A stretch of 64,000 nucleotides of DNA from Hamadaea sp013361475 (GTDB taxonomy: Bacteria > Actinomycetota > Actinomycetes > Mycobacteriales > Micromonosporaceae). The stretch's first letter is position 1, and each line of letters begins with the position of its first letter. The notes under the pieces are model-generated. The model was not told where the DNA came from and did no database searches. It was given only the letters and a program-made list of their open reading frames with translations. Location of the stretch: contig NZ_JBFAHM010000011.1 of NCBI RefSeq assembly GCF_040654195.1, forward strand, positions 248,001-312,000, in the 5' to 3' direction. The position numbers and the translations under genes are program-made. This document shows positions 36,174-44,487 of the stretch, one piece after another.

Positions 36174-37583
36174 TCACCGCTGGTGACCGGACGCGGGTGG
36201 CCGCCGCAGGATCGACCGCGCGACGTCGGCGACGACCGGTACGCCGGGACGGTCATCCACGTGCCGGAGTGTGACGACACCGATCACGGTTCCGAGCGCG
36301 CCGGCGACCGACAGCATGATCCGGGCGGCCGAGAACTGCAGATGCAGCGGCCCGGCGTCGAGGTGCCGTGTGCCGCCCCAGCCCACGAGGGCGCCGGAGA
36401 CGGCGATCGAGAGCAGCAAGATGACGCGGACGGCGGTCTGCAGGAACGCGAACACGCGTCCTCGGATCGTGTCGTCGACCTCGCTGCCGACCAGGGTGAT
36501 GCCCGACAGGAACGCCATACCGGCGCCGGCTCCCACGACCACTGCCGCGACCGCGGCCGTGCCCGGCCGGGGAGTCACTGCCAGTGACAGGACGCCGAAG
36601 CCGGCCAGGACGATGGAGAGGGCGAACCACCGACGGCGGGACAGCCCGTCCACGATTCCTGGGCCGGCCAGTACGCCGATGCCGAAACCGACGAACAACG
36701 CGGCGAACAGGATGCCGAAGGTGGCGTCACCGCCGCCGAGCGAGCCGGCGTAGAACCGGGCGGTGCCGATCACCACTCCCGCGCCGGCGAACGCGCCGAG
36801 GACTCCGACGATGAGTCCCCTGGCCAACCGGCTGCCGGTGACGAATCGGCCGAACTCGGTGAATTGAGCGATCAGGCCGTCAGGGGAGCGGGGGACCGGC
36901 GAGCCGTCGCGGCCTGAGATCTCGGGAACGCCCAGGTAGACCACGGCCGCCGAGGCGAGATAGGTCAGGGCGTCGAACAGCAGGGCCAGGTCCACCGGTG
37001 TGACCGGTCCCCAGCTGGGCAGCCGGGCGATCGCAGCGAAGGTCAACGCGCCCAGGACCGGGGTGACGCCATAGGTCGTCACCAGCGTCAGCCGGTTCGC
37101 CGTCTCCAGCAGGTTCTTCGGTACCAGGTTGGGCACCGCGGCCTCCTTCGCCGGCGTCCAGATCAGCGCGGCCGTTTGAACAGCGAACATCGCGACGGCG
37201 GCCCAGCCGATGACCCACCCCGGCCGCTGCACCAGCAATCCGACGACTGGAATCGAGCTCATCAGCAGGAACCGGGACACGTCCATCGCGACCATGGTGA
37301 TTCGCCGATCAAAGCGATCGGCCACCACGCCGGCCACTGCTCCCAAGACCACGGCCGGCAGCAGCTGAACGGCGATGACGGTGCCGAACGCCGCCCCCTT
37401 CGCGGCCGGGACGGTCACCTGGGCGGAGGCGAACGCCGCGCCCGCCAGCAACCCCATCCAGTCACCCAGCGCCGACAGTGCCAAAACCAACCACAAGCGG
37501 CGGAATGGGCGGATTGCGGTAGCTGCCCAGAATCTCGTGGCCCGCTTGGAGCGTGGAGCACGAGACAGGTCGGCTGCACCCAC
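36174..37583 (-). CDS. MFS transporter
   Basis: A 469-residue 12-helix major-facilitator protein. FRRLWLVLALSALGDWMG opens helix 1, GVVADRFDRRITMV is the loop 2-3 signature (G-x-x-x-D-R-x-x-R-R), AALIWTPAKEAAVPNLVP fits the drug/lysophospholipid exporter (EntS-like) subgroup, and IRGRVFAFLQTAVRV marks helix 10-11. It probably exports a hydrophobic compound or siderophore. GTG 37583. Its promoter must lie in the 265-bp divergent region that also holds the 37.8-kb palindromes, so it may share control with the 15-gene operon. Confidence 0.88.
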   Translation of the reverse strand: MGAADLSRAPRSKRATRFWAATAIRPFRRLWLVLALSALGDWMGLLAGAAFASAQVTVPAAKGAAFGTVIAVQLLPAVVLGAVAGVVADRFDRRITMVAMDVSRFLLMSSIPVVGLLVQRPGWVIGWAAVAMFAVQTAALIWTPAKEAAVPNLVPKNLLETANRLTLVTTYGVTPVLGALTFAAIARLPSWGPVTPVDLALLFDALTYLASAAVVYLGVPEISGRDGSPVPRSPDGLIAQFTEFGRFVTGSRLARGLIVGVLGAFAGAGVVIGTARFYAGSLGGGDATFGILFAALFVGFGIGVLAGPGIVDGLSRRRWFALSIVLAGFGVLSLAVTPRPGTAAVAAVVVGAGAGMAFLSGITLVGSEVDDTIRGRVFAFLQTAVRVILLLSIAVSGALVGWGGTRHLDAGPLHLQFSAARIMLSVAGALGTVIGVVTLRHVDDRPGVPVVADVARSILRRPPASGHQR

Positions 37584-37777
37584 CTCGTCAGCCTGTCTCG
37601 CAGAGGTCGCGGTGGGGCAGGGCCGAAGGTCCCGCGAATCCCGACACGGTGGTGGTCAGACGAACGCCCGGCCGCGCCCGCTAGGGCTACACGATTTGGG
37701 TCCCCGGATCGCGTCATTCATCCGTTTCGTGGTGCGCGCGGTAGGTCTGAGCGATCTCCTTCATGGCTCCGAAAAAT

Positions 37778-37794
37778 CTTGCCCACGTGGCAAG
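37778..37794. promoter_or_regulatory. inverted repeat CTTGCC-N5-GGCAAG
   Basis: Two 6-bp inverted arms, CTTGCC (37778-37783) and GGCAAG (37789-37794), separated by 5 bases with an E-box-like CACGTG overlapping the centre. It lies 10 bp upstream of the larger palindrome and could be a second operator. Confidence 0.4.
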
Positions 37795-37804
37795 AAATAT
37801 GTCG

Positions 37805-37830
37805 GTTGCCGATTGTCGACAATCGGCAAC
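37805..37830. promoter_or_regulatory. 26-bp perfect palindrome, probable GntR (FCD) operator
   Basis: GTTGCCGATTGTC (37805-37817) is followed immediately by its exact reverse complement GACAATCGGCAAC (37818-37830). The core TTGTCGACAA fits the NTGTNNACAN type recognised by FCD-subfamily GntR regulators. It ends 18 bp before the first gene of an operon whose last gene encodes such a regulator, so autoregulated repression is likely. Confidence 0.85.
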
Positions 37831-37848
37831 GGGTCTACAGTCCTGATC

Positions 37849-38874
37849 ATGTCCCCCCGCCTGGGCGTGCTGATCGCCACCTACCTGGAACCACACCTCG
37901 TGGACCGGATCGCAGCGGTCGACCCGCGCGTCGACGTCCGCTACGAGCCGGACCTGCTCCCGGTTCCCCGCTACGCCTGCGACCACACCGGCACCCCGCG
38001 TGTCCTCGACGACGCGCAGCAGCAACGCTGGGACCGAGCCCTCCGCGAGGCCGACGTCAGCTTCGACTTCGACTGGCAGGCGCCGGCCGAACTGCCCACC
38101 CGGGCGCCGAACCTGCGCTGGGTGCAGGCGACCAGCGCCGGCATCGGCGGATTCGTGCAGCGCACCGGACTCGACCAGACAGACTGGACGTTCACCACCG
38201 CGGCCGGCATCCACGCCGTCCCGCTCGCCGAATTCGCCGTACTCGGTGCGCTGCACTTCATCAAAGGCGTACCGTACCTGCGCGGTCAGCAGACGCGGCA
38301 CCGCTGGGAGCGGTACACGACGTCGCAGCTGGCCGGGCGTACGGTCACCGTCGTCGGACTCGGCGGGATCGGCCGCCGCGTCGTCGGCTCGTTCCGGGCG
38401 CTGGGCACCGATGTCATCGCCGTCGGCCGCCCGGGACGAAGCTACGACCTGGACGCCGAGATCCGGTCCACCGACGATCTCGACGAGATCCTGCCGCGCA
38501 CCGACGTCCTCGTGCTCTGCACACCGCTGACCGCCGACACGGACAACCTGCTCGACGCGGCGCGGATCGGCCTTCTCAAACCGGGTGCGGTGCTGGTCAA
38601 CATCGGCCGCGGGCAGCTCGTCGACGAGCCGGCCCTGATCGAGGCGCTGACCGCCGGCCGGCTCGCCGGTGCGGCGCTGGACGTCTTCGCGACCGAACCG
38701 CTGCCCGCCGTCTCCGCGCTGTGGGACCTCGACAACGTCCTCGTCTCGCCGCACTCCGCCTCCACCGTGGACACGGAGAACGCGGCCATCACCGACCTGT
38801 TCTGCGACAACCTGCGGCGCTACCTCGACGGCCGCGAGCTGCGCAACGTCTACCAACGGGACCTGGGGTACTGA
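37849..38874 (+). CDS. D-2-hydroxyacid dehydrogenase
   Basis: A 341-residue NAD-dependent dehydrogenase: VQATSAGIGGFVQ in the substrate domain, VTVVGLGGIGRRVVGSFRALG (Rossmann loop), LLKPGAVLVNIGRGQLVDEPALIEAL (catalytic Arg region), ALDVFATEPLP (Glu) and VSPHSASTV (His). Members interconvert 2-hydroxy and 2-keto acids. ATG 37849 is close behind the palindromic operator and is the only start after it. First gene of the 15-gene operon; it would act on a keto or hydroxy acid released from the imported substrate. Confidence 0.9.
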   Translation: MSPRLGVLIATYLEPHLVDRIAAVDPRVDVRYEPDLLPVPRYACDHTGTPRVLDDAQQQRWDRALREADVSFDFDWQAPAELPTRAPNLRWVQATSAGIGGFVQRTGLDQTDWTFTTAAGIHAVPLAEFAVLGALHFIKGVPYLRGQQTRHRWERYTTSQLAGRTVTVVGLGGIGRRVVGSFRALGTDVIAVGRPGRSYDLDAEIRSTDDLDEILPRTDVLVLCTPLTADTDNLLDAARIGLLKPGAVLVNIGRGQLVDEPALIEALTAGRLAGAALDVFATEPLPAVSALWDLDNVLVSPHSASTVDTENAAITDLFCDNLRRYLDGRELRNVYQRDLGY

Positions 38875-38876
38875 CC

Positions 38877-39785
38877 ATGACAGAACTGACCGGCACCTGG
38901 TACATCAGCCCGACGCCGTTCACCGACGGCGGCGAGGTCGACCAGGACAGCCTGCGCCGCATCGTCGACGCCGCCGAAACGTGGAACGTCGACGGCATCA
39001 CCATCCTCGGCGTGATGGGCGAGGTCGCCGACCTCACCGCCGCCGAACGCGAGACGGTCCTGGCCACCGTCGCCGACGCCGCCCGAGGACGGCTGCCGTT
39101 CGCCGTCGGCTGCACAGCCCCGGCCGCGGCGGTCGTCCGCGCCAACGCCGCCCGCGCCGTCGACGTCGGGGCCGCCGCGGTGATGGTCGCCGCGCCGGCA
39201 CTGCTCAAAGACACCGACTCCATCGGCGCGTTCTACCGCTCGGCCGTCGGCGACTGCCCCGTCCCGGTGATCGTGCAGGACGAGCCCGCGGCGACCGGTG
39301 TGACGCTGCCCGTGTCGGCACTGATCGCCGCGCTCGACGCCGCGAACAGCAATGTCGTCAAACTCGAAGACCCGCCGACACCCCCGAAGATCAGCCGGCT
39401 GCTGGCGCAGCGCCCCGGCCTGACCGTCTTCGGCGGGCTCGGCGGCGTCAGCGCGTACAACGAGCTGAACCGGGGCGCGGCCGGCACCATGACCGGCTTC
39501 GCCTACCCGGAGATCCTGCGGGCGATCCGCCTGGCGTTCGAAACCGGCGACCGTGAACGGGCCGCGCGGCTAAACGACCGATTCCTGCCCTACCTGGTCT
39601 TCGAAGGCCAGGTACGGGTCGGCCTCGGCATCCGCAAGGAGGTCCTGCGGCGGCGCGGCGTCCTGACCACAGCACGCACCCGGGCGCTGAACCCACTGCC
39701 GGACGCGGCGACCCTCGCCGAACTCGACGACGTGCTGGCCCGGGTCGGGCTGACGCCCGCCATCGAATCCGTGGAGCTGCCGTGA
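38877..39785 (+). CDS. dihydrodipicolinate-synthase-family (DapA/NAL-type) lyase
   Basis: A 302-residue (beta/alpha)8 class-I aldolase. YISPTPFTDGGEVDQDSL opens it, GVMGEVADLTAAE is the GxxGE pyruvate-binding loop, and Lys162 in NVVKLEDP forms the Schiff base. The Tyr that DapA proper uses (YNVP) is absent (VQDEPAAT instead), so this is not lysine-pathway DapA but one of the catabolic lyases that split or join keto acids. It overlaps the SDR gene by GTGA and follows the first gene by 2 nt. Confidence 0.88.
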   Translation: MTELTGTWYISPTPFTDGGEVDQDSLRRIVDAAETWNVDGITILGVMGEVADLTAAERETVLATVADAARGRLPFAVGCTAPAAAVVRANAARAVDVGAAAVMVAAPALLKDTDSIGAFYRSAVGDCPVPVIVQDEPAATGVTLPVSALIAALDAANSNVVKLEDPPTPPKISRLLAQRPGLTVFGGLGGVSAYNELNRGAAGTMTGFAYPEILRAIRLAFETGDRERAARLNDRFLPYLVFEGQVRVGLGIRKEVLRRRGVLTTARTRALNPLPDAATLAELDDVLARVGLTPAIESVELP

Positions 39786-40555
39786 CCACCGCGATCGTCG
39801 GTGGAGCCAGCGCCGGGTTGGGCGCCGCCATCGCCGACCAGCTGGCCGCCACAGGCCACGACCTGCTGCTGTGGTCGCGCAGCGAAACCCGCCTGGCCCC
39901 GGTCGCCGCCACCCTGCGGCAACGACACGGCGTCACAGTGCACACCGTCGCCGCCGACGCGGCCGACCCCGCAGCCGCCGCCACGGTCGCCGCCCGCGCC
40001 GAAGACGTGTTCGACCAGGTGGACGTGTGCGTCCTCAACTCCGGTGGACCACCCGCGGCCACCGCCGACCAGACCGACCCCGACAGCTGGCGGACCGCGC
40101 TGCAGCTGCTCACCGTCACCCCGATCGACCTCGCGACCCGGCTGCTGCCCGGCATGCGGCAGCGCGGCTTCGGCCGGCTCATCGCCGTGCTGTCCTCCGG
40201 CGTACGCGAACCGCTGCCGAACCTGGCCTACTCCAACTCCGGCCGGGCCGCGCTCGCGGCATGGCTGAAGACACTGGGCCGGCAAGTCGCCGCCGACGGG
40301 GTCACCGTCAACGGCGTCATCCCCGGCCGGATCGACACCGACCGGGTGGCGCAGCTCGACGCGGCCGCCGCCCAGCGTTCCGGGACCGACGTCGGCAGCG
40401 TCCGCGCGGCCAGCGTCGTCACCATCCCCACTGGACGGTACGGGCGGCCGGAGGAGTTCGCGGCAGTCGTCGGCTTCCTGGCGTCGCCGGCGGCCTCCTA
40501 CGTCACGGCCAGCCTGCTGTCCTGCGACGGCGGCATGATGCGGAGCCTGACATGA
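39782..40555 (+). CDS. SDR-family oxidoreductase without the usual YxxxK
   Basis: A 257-residue classical SDR: IVGGASAGLGAAIADQLAATG (TGxxxGxG-type cofactor loop), VLNSGGPPA (NNAG-like) and LSSGVREPLPN holding the catalytic Ser. The segment where YxxxK belongs reads AYSNSGRAAL, so the Lys is replaced and Arg follows one position late. This matches a FabG-like subgroup with a changed active site. VNGVIPGRIDTDRV and the ASYVTASLLSCDGG end are standard. It probably oxidises or reduces a beta-hydroxy/keto group of the substrate. Confidence 0.87.
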   Translation: MTTAIVGGASAGLGAAIADQLAATGHDLLLWSRSETRLAPVAATLRQRHGVTVHTVAADAADPAAAATVAARAEDVFDQVDVCVLNSGGPPAATADQTDPDSWRTALQLLTVTPIDLATRLLPGMRQRGFGRLIAVLSSGVREPLPNLAYSNSGRAALAAWLKTLGRQVAADGVTVNGVIPGRIDTDRVAQLDAAAAQRSGTDVGSVRAASVVTIPTGRYGRPEEFAAVVGFLASPAASYVTASLLSCDGGMMRSLT

Positions 40556-41718
40556 GCGCCCGGATCTCCGCCGAAGTCGCCGCCACCCCCGCCTCCGGCA
40601 TCCGGGCACTGGCCAACGCCGCCTGGGCCCATCCCGGCGCGGTGCACCTGGAACTCGGCGAACCCGACTTCCCGACGCCCGGCCACATCGTCGAGGCGCT
40701 GTCCCGAGCCGCCCGCGACGGCCACACCAGGTACGGGCCCAGCGTCGGACTTCCCGCACTGCGCGCGGCGGCCGCCGAGAAACTCAAGCGCGACAACGCC
40801 ATCGACGTTCCCGCCGATCAGCTCGTCGTGACCGCGGGCGGCGTCGGCGGGCTGACCGCCGCCTACCGGGCGCTGCTGTCGGCCGGCGACGAGATCCTCG
40901 TCCCCGATCCAGGGTGGACGAACTTCACCACGATCGCCACGATGCTCGGCGCGACCGCCCGCGGCTACCGGCTGGTCGAGGAACAGAACTTCCGGCCCGA
41001 CTACGACCACCTCGCGACGCTCGCCGGTCCCCGCACGCGGGCGATCCTGATCAACTCCCCGGCGAATCCCGTCGGCTACCAGTGGTCCGCCGCCCAGCAG
41101 GCAGAGCTGGGGGAGTGGGCGAACCGGCACGGGCTGACCGTCATCGCCGACGAATGCTACGACCAGCTGTGGCTCGACGAACCGGCCACCACATTCGCGG
41201 CCGCCGCACCGGACACCCCGGCGATCACCGTGTTCTCCCTGTCCAAAAGCTACGCGATGACCGGCTGGCGGCTCGGCTACGCCGTGGCGTCCGGTCCCGG
41301 GGGCGCGCAGCTCACCCAGGCACTGGCCCGGGTCCAGGAAGCCACCGCGTCCTGCGTCAGCACACCGACCCAGCACGCCGGCATCGCGGCGCTGACCGGG
41401 CCGCAGGACTGCGTGGGGCAGATGCGAGCCGCGTACCGGCAACGGCGTGACCTGGCCGTCACCCGTGCGGCGACGCTAGGGCTGACCGCGGTCCGGCCCG
41501 CCGGCGCGTTCTACCTCTGGATCTGCGTACCTGCCGACGACACCTCGGCCATGGCGCTGCAGTTGCTGCGCGACACCGGAATCGCGCTCGCACCCGGCGG
41601 CGCGTTCGGTGCCGCCGGACGCGACCGGCTGCGGCTGTCCCTGGCCGCCGCGCCCGCCGATATCGACCGCGGGCTAACCGGTCTGGCCGGCTTCCTGGCG
41701 ACCCGGTCGAGCCCGTGA
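40552..41718 (+). CDS. class I/II aminotransferase (PLP)
   Basis: A 388-residue fold-type I aminotransferase: LELGEPDFPTPGHIVEAL, TRYGPSVGLPALRAA, SPANPVGYQ (Asn for PLP O3'), DECYDQLWLDE (Asp-x-x-Tyr) and SLSKSYAMTGWRLGY with the PLP Lys at 232. DRLRLSLAA carries the carboxylate-binding Arg. It transfers an amino group between an amino acid and a keto acid; paired with the keto-acid enzymes upstream it probably deaminates a product of the imported compound. ATGA overlap with the SDR gene. Confidence 0.9.
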   Translation: MSARISAEVAATPASGIRALANAAWAHPGAVHLELGEPDFPTPGHIVEALSRAARDGHTRYGPSVGLPALRAAAAEKLKRDNAIDVPADQLVVTAGGVGGLTAAYRALLSAGDEILVPDPGWTNFTTIATMLGATARGYRLVEEQNFRPDYDHLATLAGPRTRAILINSPANPVGYQWSAAQQAELGEWANRHGLTVIADECYDQLWLDEPATTFAAAAPDTPAITVFSLSKSYAMTGWRLGYAVASGPGGAQLTQALARVQEATASCVSTPTQHAGIAALTGPQDCVGQMRAAYRQRRDLAVTRAATLGLTAVRPAGAFYLWICVPADDTSAMALQLLRDTGIALAPGGAFGAAGRDRLRLSLAAAPADIDRGLTGLAGFLATRSSP

Positions 41719-41775
41719 ACGTCCGTCCACCCAACCCCACCGCCTCCCCCTGAAGTGAGAGATGGAGCGACCGAA

Positions 41776-43419
41776 ATGACCCTTCCACCCCTGCGGCGAA
41801 GCTCTGCCCGCCGGGCCGTGCTCGGCGTGCTGCTCGCCGGAACCCTGGCGGTTACCGCCGCCTGCGCCGGCAACGACACCAATGCCGGCAGTGGCACCGG
41901 CAGCGGCACCGACCCTCGTTACGGCGGCACCATGACCGTGGCGTACAAGAGCGACCCGAAGACCTTCGACCCGGCGGTGTGCTACGACGCCACCTGCTGG
42001 AACAACATGCGCATGATGTACGACCGGCTCTACGACTACACCGGCGACACCATGAACCTCGCCGCCCAGGCGGCGGCGGACCTGCCGCAGGTCAGCGCCG
42101 ACGGCCTCACCTACACGATCAAGCTGCGGTCCGGCATGACCTTCACCGACGGCAAGCCCGTCACCGCCGGCGACGTCGTGTACTCCTTCTCCCGCATCCT
42201 GGACCCGGCGTCCAAGTCGCCGGTGGCCAGCTTCTGGACCGGGGTGAAGGGCGCCGCCGAGTACGCGAAGAACCCGTCCGGCGCGCTGCCCGGCATCACC
42301 GCGGTCGACGACACAACCGTCCAGATCGTGCTCACCGCGCCGAACAGCTCGTTCAAGTACATCCTGGCGATGCCGCACGCGTCGATCATCGAGAAGGGCA
42401 CGGCCAGCAAGCCGGTCGGCTCCGGCCCGTTCGTGCTCGACCACTTCACGCCCGGCTCCGAGATCGTCGTCAACCGCAACGAAAAGTATTGGGACTCGCC
42501 CCGTCCCTACGTCGACAAAGTCGTCGAGAAGCTCGGCGTCGACCCGCACGTGCAGCTGCTGGAGCTGCAGAAGGGTCAGATCGACCTGATGGGCGACCCG
42601 ATCCCGGCCGCCGACTACCTGACCGTCTCCAACGACGCGTCGCTCAAGGCGCAGACCAAGACGATCGTCAAGCCGTCGACGTACTACGTCACGATGAACA
42701 CGCAGATGAAGCCGTTCGACAACCCGAAGGTCCGCGAGGCCGTCTCGTACGCCTTCGACCGCAGCTTCCTGCTCAAGCTGGTCGCCGGCCAAGGCCAGGT
42801 CGCCAACGAGTACCTGCCGCCGGGCATCACGGGATACACCTCCGACAAGCTGGTCCATGACCAGGACATCGCCAAGGCCAAGCAACTGCTGGCCGAAGCC
42901 GGCTACCCCGACGGCTTCTCGACCACGATGTACTCCTGGAACACCTCGCCGTGGACCGCGCTGCTTCCCCAGCTGCAGCAGGACCTCGCCAAGATCGGAA
43001 TCAAGGTCGACGCGCAGCCGATCCAGCAGAGCGCCTTCTTCGACCTCGCGGCCACGCCGAACAAGGCCCCGATGACCCTGACCTTCTGGGTCGCCGACTA
43101 CCCCGACGGCAGCGACTTCTACCAGGCTCTGCTGTCCTGCGCCGCGGCCATCCCCGGCGGCCAGAACTACTCCTTCTACTGCAACAAGGACGTCGACGAC
43201 CTGGTGAATAAGGCGCTGGCCGCCGCCACCGTGGACGAAGCCAACAAGATCTACGCCGAGGCGACGGCGAAGATGCTCGCCGACAACCCGGTGGTGCCGC
43301 TCTACTACGGCTCCAAGACCGAGGTGTTCGGCAAGACCGTCGGCGGCTACCACTCCCAGCCGATCTGGGGCTGGGACATGACCAACTACTGGAAGACCAC
43401 AGCCGGCACCTCCCGCTGA
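41776..43419 (+). CDS. Opp/Dpp-type substrate-binding lipoprotein (SBP_bac_5)
   Basis: A 547-residue extracellular binding protein. The signal sequence ends in a lipobox, LAVTAACAG, with Cys30 as the lipidation site. Family motifs include YGGTMTVAYKSDPKTFDPA, DLPQVSADGLTYTIKLRSGMTFTDG and MNTQMKPFDNPKVREAVSYAFDR. It delivers di/oligopeptides, opines or nickel-type ligands to the ABC permeases encoded after it. GGAG precedes ATG 41776 by 8 nt. A strong hairpin follows its stop codon, suggesting more binding protein than permease is made. Confidence 0.92.
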   Translation: MTLPPLRRSSARRAVLGVLLAGTLAVTAACAGNDTNAGSGTGSGTDPRYGGTMTVAYKSDPKTFDPAVCYDATCWNNMRMMYDRLYDYTGDTMNLAAQAAADLPQVSADGLTYTIKLRSGMTFTDGKPVTAGDVVYSFSRILDPASKSPVASFWTGVKGAAEYAKNPSGALPGITAVDDTTVQIVLTAPNSSFKYILAMPHASIIEKGTASKPVGSGPFVLDHFTPGSEIVVNRNEKYWDSPRPYVDKVVEKLGVDPHVQLLELQKGQIDLMGDPIPAADYLTVSNDASLKAQTKTIVKPSTYYVTMNTQMKPFDNPKVREAVSYAFDRSFLLKLVAGQGQVANEYLPPGITGYTSDKLVHDQDIAKAKQLLAEAGYPDGFSTTMYSWNTSPWTALLPQLQQDLAKIGIKVDAQPIQQSAFFDLAATPNKAPMTLTFWVADYPDGSDFYQALLSCAAAIPGGQNYSFYCNKDVDDLVNKALAAATVDEANKIYAEATAKMLADNPVVPLYYGSKTEVFGKTVGGYHSQPIWGWDMTNYWKTTAGTSR

Positions 43420-43433
43420 CCTTCCTCCTTCCC

Positions 43434-43467
43434 GGGCGGTGCGGCGACCGCCGTGGCCGCACCGCCC
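43434..43467 (+). promoter_or_regulatory. intercistronic hairpin (12-bp stem)
   Basis: GGGCGGTGCGGC (43434-43445) pairs perfectly with GCCGCACCGCCC (43456-43467) around a 10-nt loop, between the binding-protein stop and the next ribosome site. It could be a partial terminator or protect the upstream mRNA. Confidence 0.75.
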
Positions 43468-43494
43468 ACCCCACACCCTGAAGGAACCCCAGCG

Positions 43495-44487
43495 ATGACA
43501 GCCCTTCTCGAAGTCGACGACCTCACGGTCGGCTTCACCCGCGACGGCACCCGCACCGCCGCCGTGCGCGGGGTGTCGCTGCGCGTCGAAGCCGGCGAAC
43601 GCGTCGGCATCGTCGGCGAGTCCGGCTCCGGCAAGTCCGTCACCGCCCAGGCGGTGATGCGGCTGCTCCCGGCCACCGCAACCGTCGGTGGCAGCATCCG
43701 GTTCGCCGGCCAGGACGTGCTCGCGTACGACGCCGACCGGCTCGCCGCCTGGCGTGGCGCCGACATCGCCATGGTGTTCCAGGACCCGATGTCGAGCCTC
43801 AACCCGCTGCTGCGCGTCGGCACCCAGCTCACCGAAGGCCTGCGCCGCCACCGCGGGCTGTCCAAGGCCGACGCCCGCGCCGAAGCGGTGCGGCTGCTCA
43901 AACTCGTCGGCATCGCCGACCCCGATCGCCGGCTCGACGACTACCCCCACGCGTTCAGCGGCGGCATGCGCCAGCGGGTCTGCATCGCCATCGCCGCCGC
44001 GTGCACCCCCAAACTCATCATCGCCGACGAACCCACGACCGCCCTCGACGTCACCGTCCAGGCCCAGGTCCTCGACCTGCTCGACGAGCTGACCGAGCGG
44101 TACGCCACCGCGACCATCCTGGTCAGCCACGACCTCGGTGTGGTCTCCAGCTTCTGCGACCGCATCCTCGTCATGTACGCCGGCCAGGTGGTCGAGGCCG
44201 GGCCCACCGACGACATCGTCGCCGACCCGGCACACCCCTACACCCGGGCGCTGCTGGACTCGATTCCCCGCCTCGACGGCGAGCTGCCCCGGCGGCTGCC
44301 CGCCATCCCCGGCTCCCCGCCGTTCGGCGACGTGCCCACCGGCTCCTGCGCGTTCGCCGACCGGTGCGCCCACGCCCAACCCGTGTGCCGGTCCGAAGCA
44401 CCCCGGCTGGCCACGGCCGGGCCGCGTACGCAAGCCGCCTGCCACTTCCCGCTGGCCGGCGCCCGGACACCGGAGGTGGTCCGATGA
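43495..44487 (+). CDS. peptide-type ABC importer ATPase (OppD/DppD-like)
   Basis: A 330-residue ATPase with Walker A GESGSGKSVT, signature FSGGMRQRVCIAIAAA, Walker B LIIADEPTTALD and switch His in SHDLGVVS. The C-terminal oligopeptide-transporter extension carries Cys residues spaced CAFADRCAHAQPVC, which in this family can hold an Fe-S cluster. AAGGAA precedes ATG 43495. It pairs with the next ATPase to drive the two permeases. Its TGA overlaps the next ATG. Confidence 0.92.
   Translation: MTALLEVDDLTVGFTRDGTRTAAVRGVSLRVEAGERVGIVGESGSGKSVTAQAVMRLLPATATVGGSIRFAGQDVLAYDADRLAAWRGADIAMVFQDPMSSLNPLLRVGTQLTEGLRRHRGLSKADARAEAVRLLKLVGIADPDRRLDDYPHAFSGGMRQRVCIAIAAACTPKLIIADEPTTALDVTVQAQVLDLLDELTERYATATILVSHDLGVVSSFCDRILVMYAGQVVEAGPTDDIVADPAHPYTRALLDSIPRLDGELPRRLPAIPGSPPFGDVPTGSCAFADRCAHAQPVCRSEAPRLATAGPRTQAACHFPLAGARTPEVVR

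Noticed and set aside
38877..39785. The DapA-family gene as lysine-biosynthesis dapA
   Set aside because: The Tyr used by true DapA is absent and the gene sits in a catabolic-type operon with a transporter.
41674..44445. A 923-codon minus-strand frame, and a similar 934-codon frame at 46030-48834
   Set aside because: Both lie antisense to clear importer and dehydrogenase genes, are Val/Gly/Asp/Arg-rich without any domain, and are the expected by-product of high GC codon use.
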